A stretch of 64,000 nucleotides of DNA, taken from QHWK01 sp035259385. Its GTDB lineage: Bacteria; Acidobacteriota; Vicinamibacteria; Vicinamibacterales; CAVVIG01. The translations under genes were made by a program, and so were the position numbers. Position 1 is the stretch's first letter; each line of letters starts with the position of its first letter. Of this stretch, positions 16,510 through 24,603 are shown in pieces. The DNA lies in the NCBI GenBank assembly GCA_035259385.1, contig DATFWL010000088.1, positions 1-64,000 on the forward strand, given 5' to 3'. The notes under the pieces are model-generated. The model saw only the letters and a program-made list of their open reading frames with translations, searched no databases and was not told where the DNA came from.

Positions 16510-19500
16510 TCAAGCGGCCGGCAGGGTGATGGTGACGGTCGTGCCCACGCCGCGTGCGCTTTGGACCGCAATCGCTCCACCGATCAATTCGACGTTGCGC
16601 TTCGCGATGGTGAGACCGAGGCCGGTGCCGGTCGCTTTCGTCGAGAAATACGGCTCGAAGATCTTCCGCAGCGCTTCTTCGTCCATCCCGATGCCGGTGT
16701 CGGCGATCTCGACGACCACCCGCGAGCGATCGGGCAGCGCGCGGCTCGTGATCGACAGGCGCCCGCCGCCGGGCATCGCGTGAAGCGCATTCTCGATCAC
16801 GTTGGTCAACGCGCGGGCGAACAGGATGCGGTCGATGGTGACCGGCGGCAGGTCCGCCGGCGCGTCGATCACGATCTCGATGCGGTTCGACAGGCCGGTG
16901 CGGTACGGCTCGACGACCTCGTCGATCAGCGCCGGCAGCAGCGTCGCTTCCGGCCGCGGGGTTGGCGACGAGGCGAAGCTCGAGAACTCCGCCGAGATCT
17001 GCCGGAGCAGCCTGACCTGGCTGAGGATGGCGTTCACGCACTCGTCCAGCACCGGCGACAGCGGACGCCCGCGATCGATGTTCACCCGCTGCGCGTGCTC
17101 GGCCGAGAGCTGAATCGGCGTCAGCGGATTCTTGATGTCGTGCGCCACCTGGCGGGCCATGTCGGCCCACGCCTCGAGCCGCTGGCTGTGCTCGAGCTCG
17201 GCCCGCTGCCGCTTCAGGTCGGCGGCCATCTGGTTGAAGTCCTCGACGAGACGGCGCAGCTCGTCAGATGACGTCGCGGCAATGCGCGCGTCCAGATCGC
17301 CGCGCGCAATCCGACGCGTCGCACGGGTGAGACGGTTCACCGGATCCGCAATGCGCTCGGCCATCCAGTAGCCGAGCGCCGCGCCAAGCAGACTGAACAG
17401 CACGAATCCCGACAACACGAGCCGATCGAGATCGTCGATCTGCTGTTCGATCTCCTGCTGACGATTGGTCAGAGGCACCGTGACGATGCCGTCGCGGCCC
17501 GCCGACCGTACCGGCGCGGCTGCGAGGCTGTAGCGGAACGCGCCGACGACCTCTTCGCGCACGTAGGTCGGCAGCCGGTCGAGGATGATCGAGCGGTAGA
17601 CGTCGCCGGGCGTCCGCAGCGAGAGCAGCTGCGACGCGAACAGATCGCGCGCGCTCGTCGCCTGGAGGCGGGCGCGGTTGAAGAGGTTCGCATCTTCGTC
17701 GATCGCACGCCGGACCAGCACCATGATCTGATCGTCGATGGTGTCGAGCGCCGCGGCGCCGCGCTGCTGCAGCGCCGCGTAGTCTTCGACCAGCCGCTGC
17801 GCCGTCGTCACCGTGCGGGCGGCAGTTTCTTCGGCGGTCGCGTTGAGCTGCGTCTGCACGTAGGTGCGCGCCAGCAGGGCGAGGATCGAGACGGGGACGA
17901 CAGCTCCCGCCCAGAACGCGAGAAACAGCTTGCGGTAAAAGCTCGACCGGACTTCCCGCAGCAGCGAGCGGCCGCTTGCCGGCGTCCGCATGGTCAGCAT
18001 GCTGACGAGCGTGAGCACCAGTCGCGCCGCAAGGTACAGCACGCCGACCAGCAGCACGAGCTCGGCGAGGTTCATCAGGTGCCCCCAGCGATCGATCACC
18101 GGGTACCCGAGCGCATAGATGCCGCCGCGGTCGCTGAGAAAATACACGCGAAACGTGTCGCCGTCGCGCTCGACGTCGGCCCAGAACGGCTCGCGCGACT
18201 GGATCAGTCGCTGGAAGATGGCATCGTCGAGCTTCCAGACGCGCGTGCCCGACTCGAAGATCGGCGCCCGGCTCCAGCCGTAGACCGCGAACTCGACGTC
18301 GCGGCCCGAGACGCCCTCGGGCGGCGCCTGCCGATTCGGCCGCAGCGACTCGAGGTACGGGCTCTGCGGCGAGATGAACGGGAGCGTCCGGTAGTCCAGC
18401 ATCACGCGGACGACGATGCTGCCGTCGATGTGGCCGTGCGAGCAGATGCCGCGGCCGGTGCGCAGGACGTGTCGGTCGCTCGATCCGAACGGAGAGACCT
18501 CCTCGAACGGCTCTTCCCAGCTGCACCCTGCCGCTCGATTTTGCGCGTCGGCGTACTCAGGCAGGCTCAGCGCGAAGCGGCTCACGAGCCGCCCCTCGGG
18601 GCTATACAGCTCGATTGCCGAGGTCAGGCGGTAGGTGCCGAGCTCGGTGCGCGACCAGATGATCGTCGCCGGATCGGTCGACGGCGTCCGTGCAGCAGCG
18701 TCCGCGACGAACTCGGCAAGCCCCGGCATGGCATCGATCTGGTCGACGGTCTGCTGCAGCCGCTGCTGCAGATCCTCGCGCAGGTTTGCCGCCTGCGGTC
18801 CGAACTCGCGGGAGATCAGCTGCTCCTTGGACGCGGTCGCGTGCGCGAGCAGCGACGGGTACATCGCGACCGACGGGGCGAGGAGCACGACGAACGACAC
18901 CGCCAGCCGCGCGGTCTGCGAGACGCGACGCATGCCGGTGCGCGTGCGCGCAACCGCCGCCGCTGCTGCGGCCGCCGCGCCGAGCGCCAGCCAGAGGGGA
19001 CCGATCGGCACCGCGGACCCGAAGCCGCGCGCGAGGATCGCCGCGCCGGCCGCGCCGGCGAGCCATCCGCCGGCCGCGCTCGATCGAGCGGCCGTCGTCG
19101 ACGGCAGGCGCCAGAAGAGCGAGGGCACGCGAACGACGGTGGCCGCCGTCCAGACGACCGACGCATGCAGCAGGACCAGCGCGAACTCGAGCGCGATGCG
19201 TGCCGCGCTCACCGGGTGCAGCGAGAAGTGGAGGAGATCGAGATCGGTGTCGGCGACGACGCGGCGCAGGAGATCCTCGTAGCCCCACAGCAGGAGACCG
19301 CTCGCGAATCCGACGATCGCATAGGCGACGACGATCGGCATGGTCTCCGAGGCCGGCAGCAGCTTCACACGCGGCAACGCGTAGCGGCGCCGTTCGATCA
19401 GGTCGAGCGCGAGCCAGACGACGCCGCTCATGGTGAGAGTGGTGAAGAGGAGATCGAAGGGAGTGGGGCCGCCGGACGGTGCGATCGGCGTCAGCGCGAA

Positions 19501-20358
19501 ATAGAGAATCAGGCGCGCGACCACGATCATCACGATCAGGATCGCCGTCAGCACGACATAGCGACTCGTCTCGCGCGCTCGGCGCCGCACGTCGATCACC
19601 GGCCCCATGCAGAGCAGCAGCGTGACGGCGACGATCGCGAGCACGACCGCCTGCGTCGTCGCCCGCCAGCCGGCGCGCGCCAGCGCCAGGTCGCCAGGCG
19701 CGACTTCGCCTTCGAGCACGAACGCGCTGTCGCGTTCGGGGACGATGAAGCGATACGGCGCGTCGGGCGGCGTCGTCCCGGCCGGCGGGACGCGGAGCGT
19801 GACCGGTGCGATCGACGTCGCCATCCCGAAGGTGTCGCCGAGACCAGGCGACTCCGCGTTGGTGCCGAGCGACTGTTCCGCGACGACGGTCGCCACCCGG
19901 GCGCCCCCGCGCACGACCGGCTCGACGCGAATCAGGCGCGGCCCGAGCGCGCCGGGCGCGATGACGAGCGCCGCCGCGCCTTGCACACGCCCGATTGGCA
20001 GATCGGACACCCGGCCCGCCCACGCGATCGGCGCGCCGGTGGCGTCGTAGATCGTGACGCCGGTCGGACCCTCGCGTTCTGGCGGCAGCGTCGCCGCGGT
20101 CAGCGCGAACAATTGCCGGATCGCGGCCTGATCGCGCATGCCGGGGGTGGCCGCCGCCGGATCCGCCGCCACGCGCGCGGCAATCGCACCAACGGTCCGT
20201 GCGCTCGCGTCGAACCGCTCACGAAGCTCGGCTTCGATGCGCGCGACGGCCGCGGCGTCCGACGCCCCGAACCGGGAGCGCTCGATTCCGTAACCGGCCA
20301 CACCGGCGACAAGCGCGGCTACGACGCCGACGCGCACGATGCGCAGCATGAGCGACAC
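16510..20358 (-). CDS. Giant NtrY-like sensor histidine kinase
   Basis: A 1282-residue membrane kinase. From the N-terminus: a membrane helix, an extracytoplasmic region (~30-220), a block of about eight transmembrane helices (~230-520), a second extracytoplasmic region (~530-770), and further helices around 775 and 830. A third periplasmic stretch, a helix (~985-1005), a HAMP domain ('RIADPVNRLTRATRRIARGDLDARI'), a HisKA domain with phospho-acceptor His near 1070 ('QVAHDIKNPLTPIQLSAEH') and an HATPase domain ('NVIENALHAM', 'DTGIGMDEE', 'GTGLGLTIAKR') follow. The kinase end resembles NtrY, but no response regulator lies next to it. The start may be GTG 20358 or ATG 20349. Confidence 0.88.
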   Translation of the reverse strand: MSLMLRIVRVGVVAALVAGVAGYGIERSRFGASDAAAVARIEAELRERFDASARTVGAIAARVAADPAAATPGMRDQAAIRQLFALTAATLPPEREGPTGVTIYDATGAPIAWAGRVSDLPIGRVQGAAALVIAPGALGPRLIRVEPVVRGGARVATVVAEQSLGTNAESPGLGDTFGMATSIAPVTLRVPPAGTTPPDAPYRFIVPERDSAFVLEGEVAPGDLALARAGWRATTQAVVLAIVAVTLLLCMGPVIDVRRRARETSRYVVLTAILIVMIVVARLILYFALTPIAPSGGPTPFDLLFTTLTMSGVVWLALDLIERRRYALPRVKLLPASETMPIVVAYAIVGFASGLLLWGYEDLLRRVVADTDLDLLHFSLHPVSAARIALEFALVLLHASVVWTAATVVRVPSLFWRLPSTTAARSSAAGGWLAGAAGAAILARGFGSAVPIGPLWLALGAAAAAAAAVARTRTGMRRVSQTARLAVSFVVLLAPSVAMYPSLLAHATASKEQLISREFGPQAANLREDLQQRLQQTVDQIDAMPGLAEFVADAAARTPSTDPATIIWSRTELGTYRLTSAIELYSPEGRLVSRFALSLPEYADAQNRAAGCSWEEPFEEVSPFGSSDRHVLRTGRGICSHGHIDGSIVVRVMLDYRTLPFISPQSPYLESLRPNRQAPPEGVSGRDVEFAVYGWSRAPIFESGTRVWKLDDAIFQRLIQSREPFWADVERDGDTFRVYFLSDRGGIYALGYPVIDRWGHLMNLAELVLLVGVLYLAARLVLTLVSMLTMRTPASGRSLLREVRSSFYRKLFLAFWAGAVVPVSILALLARTYVQTQLNATAEETAARTVTTAQRLVEDYAALQQRGAAALDTIDDQIMVLVRRAIDEDANLFNRARLQATSARDLFASQLLSLRTPGDVYRSIILDRLPTYVREEVVGAFRYSLAAAPVRSAGRDGIVTVPLTNRQQEIEQQIDDLDRLVLSGFVLFSLLGAALGYWMAERIADPVNRLTRATRRIARGDLDARIAATSSDELRRLVEDFNQMAADLKRQRAELEHSQRLEAWADMARQVAHDIKNPLTPIQLSAEHAQRVNIDRGRPLSPVLDECVNAILSQVRLLRQISAEFSSFASSPTPRPEATLLPALIDEVVEPYRTGLSNRIEIVIDAPADLPPVTIDRILFARALTNVIENALHAMPGGGRLSITSRALPDRSRVVVEIADTGIGMDEEALRKIFEPYFSTKATGTGLGLTIAKRNVELIGGAIAVQSARGVGTTVTITLPAA

Positions 20359-20380
20359 GTCTGCTCACAGGATACACGGG

Positions 20381-20389
20381 TGCTATAGT
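20381..20389 (+). promoter_or_regulatory. Extended -10 element (TGC-TATAGT)
   Basis: TGC followed by TATAGT (5/6 to TATAAT) ends 9 bp before the proposed TTG start at 20399, so the transcript would be nearly leaderless. It lies just outside the start of the divergent kinase gene. Confidence 0.4.
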
Positions 20390-20398
20390 GAAAACGAT

Positions 20399-21397
20399 TT
20401 GGACCTCCGACACCTGCTGAAGCGTGGCGCGCTCGTGGCCGCGGCCAACTGGCAGGCCGTCGTCATCCAGTTCGTCGCCGAGACCACGTTTCAAGTGCTG
20501 CTGGCCGTGCCGGTGATCGGCGCGGCCATCCTGGTCGCTGTCCTGCTCGGCGCCGACCTCGCCGCGCTGCTGCAGGAGAGCCTGCGCGACATGTTCACGA
20601 CGATTGCGAGCGCGCTGCTCTCCGAGCCGGTCGCGCTCGTCGCCTTCATGGCCGCTTTCGCGGTCGTGCTCCTCGGCGGATCCGTGCTGATGTTCGTCGT
20701 GAAGGGCGGCATCGTCGAGGTGTTCGTCGCGGCGAATGCCGTGGCCGGTCCGATCGAGCGGCAGCCGGTGACGATCGGGTCGCTGCGGCACGCATCCGCG
20801 TTCACGCTCGAACGGTTCACCGGAGGGTGCGCGCGCCTCTTCCGGAAGTACATCGCGCTGGGTCTCGCGTTGATGGCGGTGTATGGATTGTCGGGCCTCG
20901 CGTACCTTGTCTTCGTCGTCTACGGCTACAGGGCCGCCGAGAACCGCGTCCTCGTGCTCGGCTGGACCTTCATCGCCGCGCTCGCCGCCGCGATGCTGAT
21001 CGCCTGGATCACGATCGTCAACCTGCTGTACCTGCTGTTGCAGATCTCGATGGCGGTCGAGGGCGGCGGTCTCGCCGACGCGGTGCGCGCCACGGCCCGG
21101 TTCATCCGCGCCGAGTTCCGGGATCTCGCCGGCGTTTTCGTTGTCGTCGTCGTCCTCGTCGGGGCGGCGACGTTTGCGTCGGCGCTGGCCTGGTCCGGCG
21201 TCGGCCTGATCGCTTTCGTCCCGCTCGTCGGCCTGGCCGTGTTCCCGCTGCAGCTGGCGGCGCTCCTCGTGCGCGGCGTCGTGTTCGAGTATCTGGGACT
21301 GACCGCGTTGTGCGCCTACCTGACGCTCTATCAGGGGTACGCGGCGCGGCGGGCGGCGCCCGCGGGAAGGCCGGTCGCGATCCAGAACCCGGCGTAA
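20399..21397 (+). CDS. Multi-pass membrane protein of unknown function
   Basis: About 332 residues with roughly six hydrophobic segments, for example 'VPVIGAAILVAVLLGADLAALL', 'LVAFMAAFAVVLLGGSVLMFVV', 'ALGLALMAVYGLSGLAYLVFVVYGY' and 'LGWTFIAALAAAMLIAWITIVNLLYLLLQ'. No family motif was recognised. The frame is open back to ATG 20339, but that would overlap the divergent kinase. TTG 20399 (LDLRHLLKRGALVAAANWQ) is preferred because it lies just after the TATAGT element. It converges with the PQQ-propeller gene across a strong palindrome. Confidence 0.72.
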   Translation: MDLRHLLKRGALVAAANWQAVVIQFVAETTFQVLLAVPVIGAAILVAVLLGADLAALLQESLRDMFTTIASALLSEPVALVAFMAAFAVVLLGGSVLMFVVKGGIVEVFVAANAVAGPIERQPVTIGSLRHASAFTLERFTGGCARLFRKYIALGLALMAVYGLSGLAYLVFVVYGYRAAENRVLVLGWTFIAALAAAMLIAWITIVNLLYLLLQISMAVEGGGLADAVRATARFIRAEFRDLAGVFVVVVVLVGAATFASALAWSGVGLIAFVPLVGLAVFPLQLAALLVRGVVFEYLGLTALCAYLTLYQGYAARRAAPAGRPVAIQNPA

Positions 21398-21402
21398 GGG
21401 CA

Positions 21403-21490
21403 GAGTGTGGGACCGATAGGCCCATGGGCTGGGTAGGCAGGACCGATCAGTGCAACCCCACCACCCGATGGGCCCATCGGTCCCACACTC
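21403..21490. terminator. Long inverted repeat between convergent genes
   Basis: GAGTGTGGGACCGATAGGCC (left arm 21403-21425) and GGCCCATCGGTCCCACACTC (end of right arm 21467-21490) pair almost perfectly over about 23 bp around a ~40 nt loop. The loop contains a further partial copy (GGACCGATCAG). The element fills the whole gap between two converging genes, so a bidirectional terminator role is plausible. Its short-phrase composition (GGGACCGAT, GGGCCCAT) resembles the other repeats in the window. Confidence 0.65.
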
Positions 21491-22885
21491 CTATCTGGGC
21501 GTCGTGCCGGTCTGCGGCGCGATCATCACCAGGTTCGGCAGCGGTGACAGCGGCGTGACTGGCGGGTCGAACTCCCGCCTCACGAGCGTGACGCCCGCGC
21601 CGCGCGCGACGTCCTTGGTCACCACCAGCATCATCGGCAGCTGCGTGTCTGGATCCTCGACGACGTGCGGCGGCGCCGCGCTCTCGGCATCGCTCGCAAT
21701 CGGCGACGGCTTCGGCGCGGCGGGCGCGTCGATCTCGATCTCCGACGGAATCTTGCTGGGCAATGCGGCCGCGAGCTCGGTTTCGTTGAGGCCGACATGA
21801 GGAATGTCCGCGCCGGGAAAGTAGGTGGCGCCGATCGTCAGCGGCGGCTGGGCCGGTGCGCCGGGGGCGATTGGCTCGCCGAGCGCCGCGGTCCCATCCT
21901 TGGTCGTGAAGACGCGAAGCTGCGCCGGCTGGCCGGTAACGACGAGCGACGATCCAGCGAGCACCACGCCGGCGCTGGGACGCACCGGCAGCGGGCGCAT
22001 CCACACCTGCGCGCCGCTCTTGCGATCCATCGCGCGAAGCACGTTGTCGAGCGCCACGAAAAACACCCGCCGCTCGTCCGCGGCAGGCTGGCCGATGACG
22101 TCGCCGCCCGTGCGCCATCGCCAATCGATCGCGCCGTCCTTCGCCAGGACGCAGTAGAAATAGTTGCCTTGCGTTCCCACGAACAGACGATCGCCGGAGA
22201 CGAGGATCTGGTTGCCGGCTCCGACAATCCGCCGCTCCCAGACGGGCTCGCCCGTGTCGACGCGCAGCGTCACCAGCCGACCGTCGGAGGTGCAGACGTA
22301 GATGCGATCCTCGGCGAGCGACGCGGTCGCGCTGGCCGGCGATCCGAGGCTGCGCTGCCAGACGATGGTCCCGTCCGTCGCACGCAGCGCGCCGATCTGT
22401 CCGCTCTTCGTGCTGACGATCAGCCAGCCGTTGTCGAACGCGGGTGGGACGGCGGGTGCATCCGACAGCGCGAGCTGCCACGCGACGGCGCCGTCGACCG
22501 CACGGCGCGCGACGAGCCCGGTGGTCTCGACGAGAAACACGAGATCGTCGCCGGTTGTCGGCTGGAACAGCGGACGCGCCGACACGATCCATTCGCGTTT
22601 TCCCGCGGGCAGTGAATAGGCCGCGAGGCGATCGCCGTCGAGCGCGAAGTACGCGTGCGTTCGGTCGTACCCGGGAGGAACGGCCAGCTGACTGTTGAGC
22701 GAGAGCGTCCAGATCGGACGAGTCGGCACCAGTGCGGGCGGTGTTTTCGCGGCCCCGGCGAGTTGCTTGTCCGAAGCAGGCGTCGGGTGCGGCCGGGGCT
22801 TGGGCGATTGAGCCACGGCAGGAGCACCGCAGAGCGCGGTCAGGGCAACTGCACTACAACATATTGTGGTCCACCGGCGACGCAC
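21491..22885 (-). CDS. Secreted PQQ-type beta-propeller protein (BamB-like repeats)
   Basis: A 464-residue exported protein with a signal peptide (AVALTALCGAPAVA) and a Pro/Lys linker. PQQ/quinoprotein-like blades follow: 'DGDRLAAYSLPAGKREWIVS', 'VDGAVAWQLALSD', 'LRATDGTIVWQRSLGS', 'LRVDTGEPVWERRIVG', 'VLAKDGAIDWRWRTGG' and 'MDRKSGAQVWMRPL'. The fold is that of BamB, but there is no lipobox and the C-terminus has a ~120-residue Ala/Pro-rich extension, so an assembly role in the BAM complex cannot be claimed. The start is GTG 22885. Confidence 0.82.
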   Translation of the reverse strand: MRRRWTTICCSAVALTALCGAPAVAQSPKPRPHPTPASDKQLAGAAKTPPALVPTRPIWTLSLNSQLAVPPGYDRTHAYFALDGDRLAAYSLPAGKREWIVSARPLFQPTTGDDLVFLVETTGLVARRAVDGAVAWQLALSDAPAVPPAFDNGWLIVSTKSGQIGALRATDGTIVWQRSLGSPASATASLAEDRIYVCTSDGRLVTLRVDTGEPVWERRIVGAGNQILVSGDRLFVGTQGNYFYCVLAKDGAIDWRWRTGGDVIGQPAADERRVFFVALDNVLRAMDRKSGAQVWMRPLPVRPSAGVVLAGSSLVVTGQPAQLRVFTTKDGTAALGEPIAPGAPAQPPLTIGATYFPGADIPHVGLNETELAAALPSKIPSEIEIDAPAAPKPSPIASDAESAAPPHVVEDPDTQLPMMLVVTKDVARGAGVTLVRREFDPPVTPLSPLPNLVMIAPQTGTTPR

Positions 22886-22890
22886 ACCGT

Positions 22891-22896
22891 TATAAT
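22891..22896 (+). promoter_or_regulatory. Perfect -10 hexamer upstream of guaA
   Basis: TATAAT, a rare perfect match in this high-GC sequence, lies 75 bp before the proposed guaA start. No good -35 was found 16-18 bp upstream. The leader between it and TTG 22972 shows no recognised riboswitch. Confidence 0.5.
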
Positions 22897-22971
22897 AGCG
22901 CTCGACGCGCGGCTGAAACGCTACGGGCCGGGCGTGCCGACACCTCCCAGCCGGGGACCGGGGCAGCTTCG

Positions 22972-24525
22972 TTGACCCATCAGACCATCATCGTTCTGGA
23001 TTTCGGGTCGCAGTACACACAACTGATCGCCCGGCGCCTGCGCGAGCTGTCGGTCTACTCCGAAGTCTGGGCGCCCGACACGCCAGTCGACCGGATTCGC
23101 GCGCGCAATCCCGCCGGCATCATCCTGTCGGGCGGCCCGAAGAGCGTCGCCGACGCCGGCGCACCGACCTGCGATCCTGGCCTCTATGACGTCGGCAAAC
23201 CTGTGCTCGGCATCTGCTACGGGATGCAGTTGATGGCGCACGCGCTTGGCGGGCGCGTCGAGCCGGCTCCGCAGCGCGAGTACGGGCATGCGACCGTTTC
23301 CATCCTCCGCGGGCGCAGTCCGAGCGGTACGGCGGTCCTGTTCGACGACGTGCCCGACGAGATTCGCGTGTGGGCGAGCCACGGCGACTTCGTCGCGGCC
23401 GCGCCGTCCGGATTCGCGGTGGTGGCGACGAGCGCGAACGCCCCCGTCGCGGCGATGGCCCATCCCGACCGGCAGCTGTACGCGCTGTTGTTCCACCCCG
23501 AAGTGGTGCATACCGAGCGCGGCCTCGAGATCCTGCGCAACTTCGCCTACGGCGTCTGCGGCTGCACCGGCGACTGGACGATGGCGTCGTTCGTCGAGGA
23601 GGCGACCGCGCGCGTGAGGGCGCAGGTCGGCGACGGACGCGTGGTGTGCGCGCTGAGCGGCGGCGTCGATTCGACGGTCGCCGCGCTGATCGTGCACCGG
23701 GCGGTCGGCGACAGGCTCACCTGCATCTTCGTCGACAACGGCGTGCTCCGTCTCGACGAGGCCGCGCAGATTCGCAGGCGCTTCGAGCGCCTCCATCTGC
23801 CGCTCGTGTTCGCGGATGCCTCGAGGCTATTCCTCGATCGGCTGGCCGGCCTCACCGATCCGGAACGGAAGCGGAAAGTGATCGGCGCGGCGTTCATCGA
23901 CGTGTTCGAGGCCGAGGCCGCGAAGCTGGGGCAGGTCGACTTCCTGGCGCAGGGGACGCTCTATCCTGACGTCATCGAGTCGGTTTCGATCGTCGGGCAG
24001 GCGTCGATGATCAAGAGTCACCACAACGTCGGCGGCCTGCCCGAGCGGATGCGCATGAAGCTGGTCGAGCCGCTGCGCGAGCTGTTCAAGGACGAGGTGC
24101 GCGAGGTCGGGCGCAAGCTCGGTCTCGACGAGGAGTTCGTCGTCAGGCAGCCGTTTCCCGGTCCCGGCCTCGCCGTGCGAATCCTCGGCGAGGTGACGCC
24201 GCCGCGCCTCGGCTTGCTGCGCAAAGCCGACGCCGTTGTCGCGGAAGAGATCAAGCGCGCCGGCTGGTACACGCGGCTGTGGCAAAGCTTCGCCGTGCTG
24301 CTGCCGGTGCAGAGCGTCGGGGTGATGGGCGACGAGCGCACCTATGAGTACACGATCGCGATTCGCGCGGTCGAGAGCCGCGACGGCATGACCGCCGACT
24401 GGGCCCGCCTCCCGCACGACCTTCTTGCACGGATCTCGTCACGGATCGTCAACGACGTCAAAGGCATCAACCGCGTCGTGTACGATATTTCGTCGAAGCC
24501 GCCGTCGACGATCGAGTGGGAGTGA
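22972..24525 (+). CDS. guaA: GMP synthase (glutamine-hydrolysing)
   Basis: Converts XMP to GMP using ATP and glutamine. The 517-residue product has the class I amidotransferase domain (catalytic Cys82 in 'GICYGMQLMAHALGG', His in 'FHPEVVHTERG') and the ATP pyrophosphatase domain with PP-loop 'SGGVDST' near residue 228. The C-terminal dimerisation domain ends 'PPSTIEWE'. TTG 22972 is chosen because THQTIIVLDFGSQYTQL is the family N-terminus and the length matches; the longer open frame upstream is non-homologous. Confidence 0.96.
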   Translation: MTHQTIIVLDFGSQYTQLIARRLRELSVYSEVWAPDTPVDRIRARNPAGIILSGGPKSVADAGAPTCDPGLYDVGKPVLGICYGMQLMAHALGGRVEPAPQREYGHATVSILRGRSPSGTAVLFDDVPDEIRVWASHGDFVAAAPSGFAVVATSANAPVAAMAHPDRQLYALLFHPEVVHTERGLEILRNFAYGVCGCTGDWTMASFVEEATARVRAQVGDGRVVCALSGGVDSTVAALIVHRAVGDRLTCIFVDNGVLRLDEAAQIRRRFERLHLPLVFADASRLFLDRLAGLTDPERKRKVIGAAFIDVFEAEAAKLGQVDFLAQGTLYPDVIESVSIVGQASMIKSHHNVGGLPERMRMKLVEPLRELFKDEVREVGRKLGLDEEFVVRQPFPGPGLAVRILGEVTPPRLGLLRKADAVVAEEIKRAGWYTRLWQSFAVLLPVQSVGVMGDERTYEYTIAIRAVESRDGMTADWARLPHDLLARISSRIVNDVKGINRVVYDISSKPPSTIEWE

Positions 24526-24530
24526 GGATG

Positions 24531-24597
24531 GAACGCAAAGGCCGCAAAGGCCGCAGAGAAAAAAATAGTCTTTGCGGTCTTCGCGCGCGTTGCGTTC
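24531..24597. repeat. CGCAAAGGC-type inverted repeat between guaA and dnaE
   Basis: GAACGCAAAGGCCGCAAAGG on the left is answered on the right by CTTTGCGG and, further on, TTGCGTTC. The 8 bp pairs GAACGCAA/TTGCGTTC and CCGCAAAG/CTTTGCGG are perfect, separated by an A-rich loop. It fills the gap between guaA and dnaE. It belongs to the same style of short-phrase palindrome seen elsewhere in the window. Confidence 0.6.
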
Positions 24598-24603
24598 AAC
24601 GCC

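Noticed and set aside
18079..20388. A ~770-codon plus-strand frame opposite the NtrY-like kinase
   Set aside because: Antisense shadow of a clear histidine kinase; no recognisable domain.
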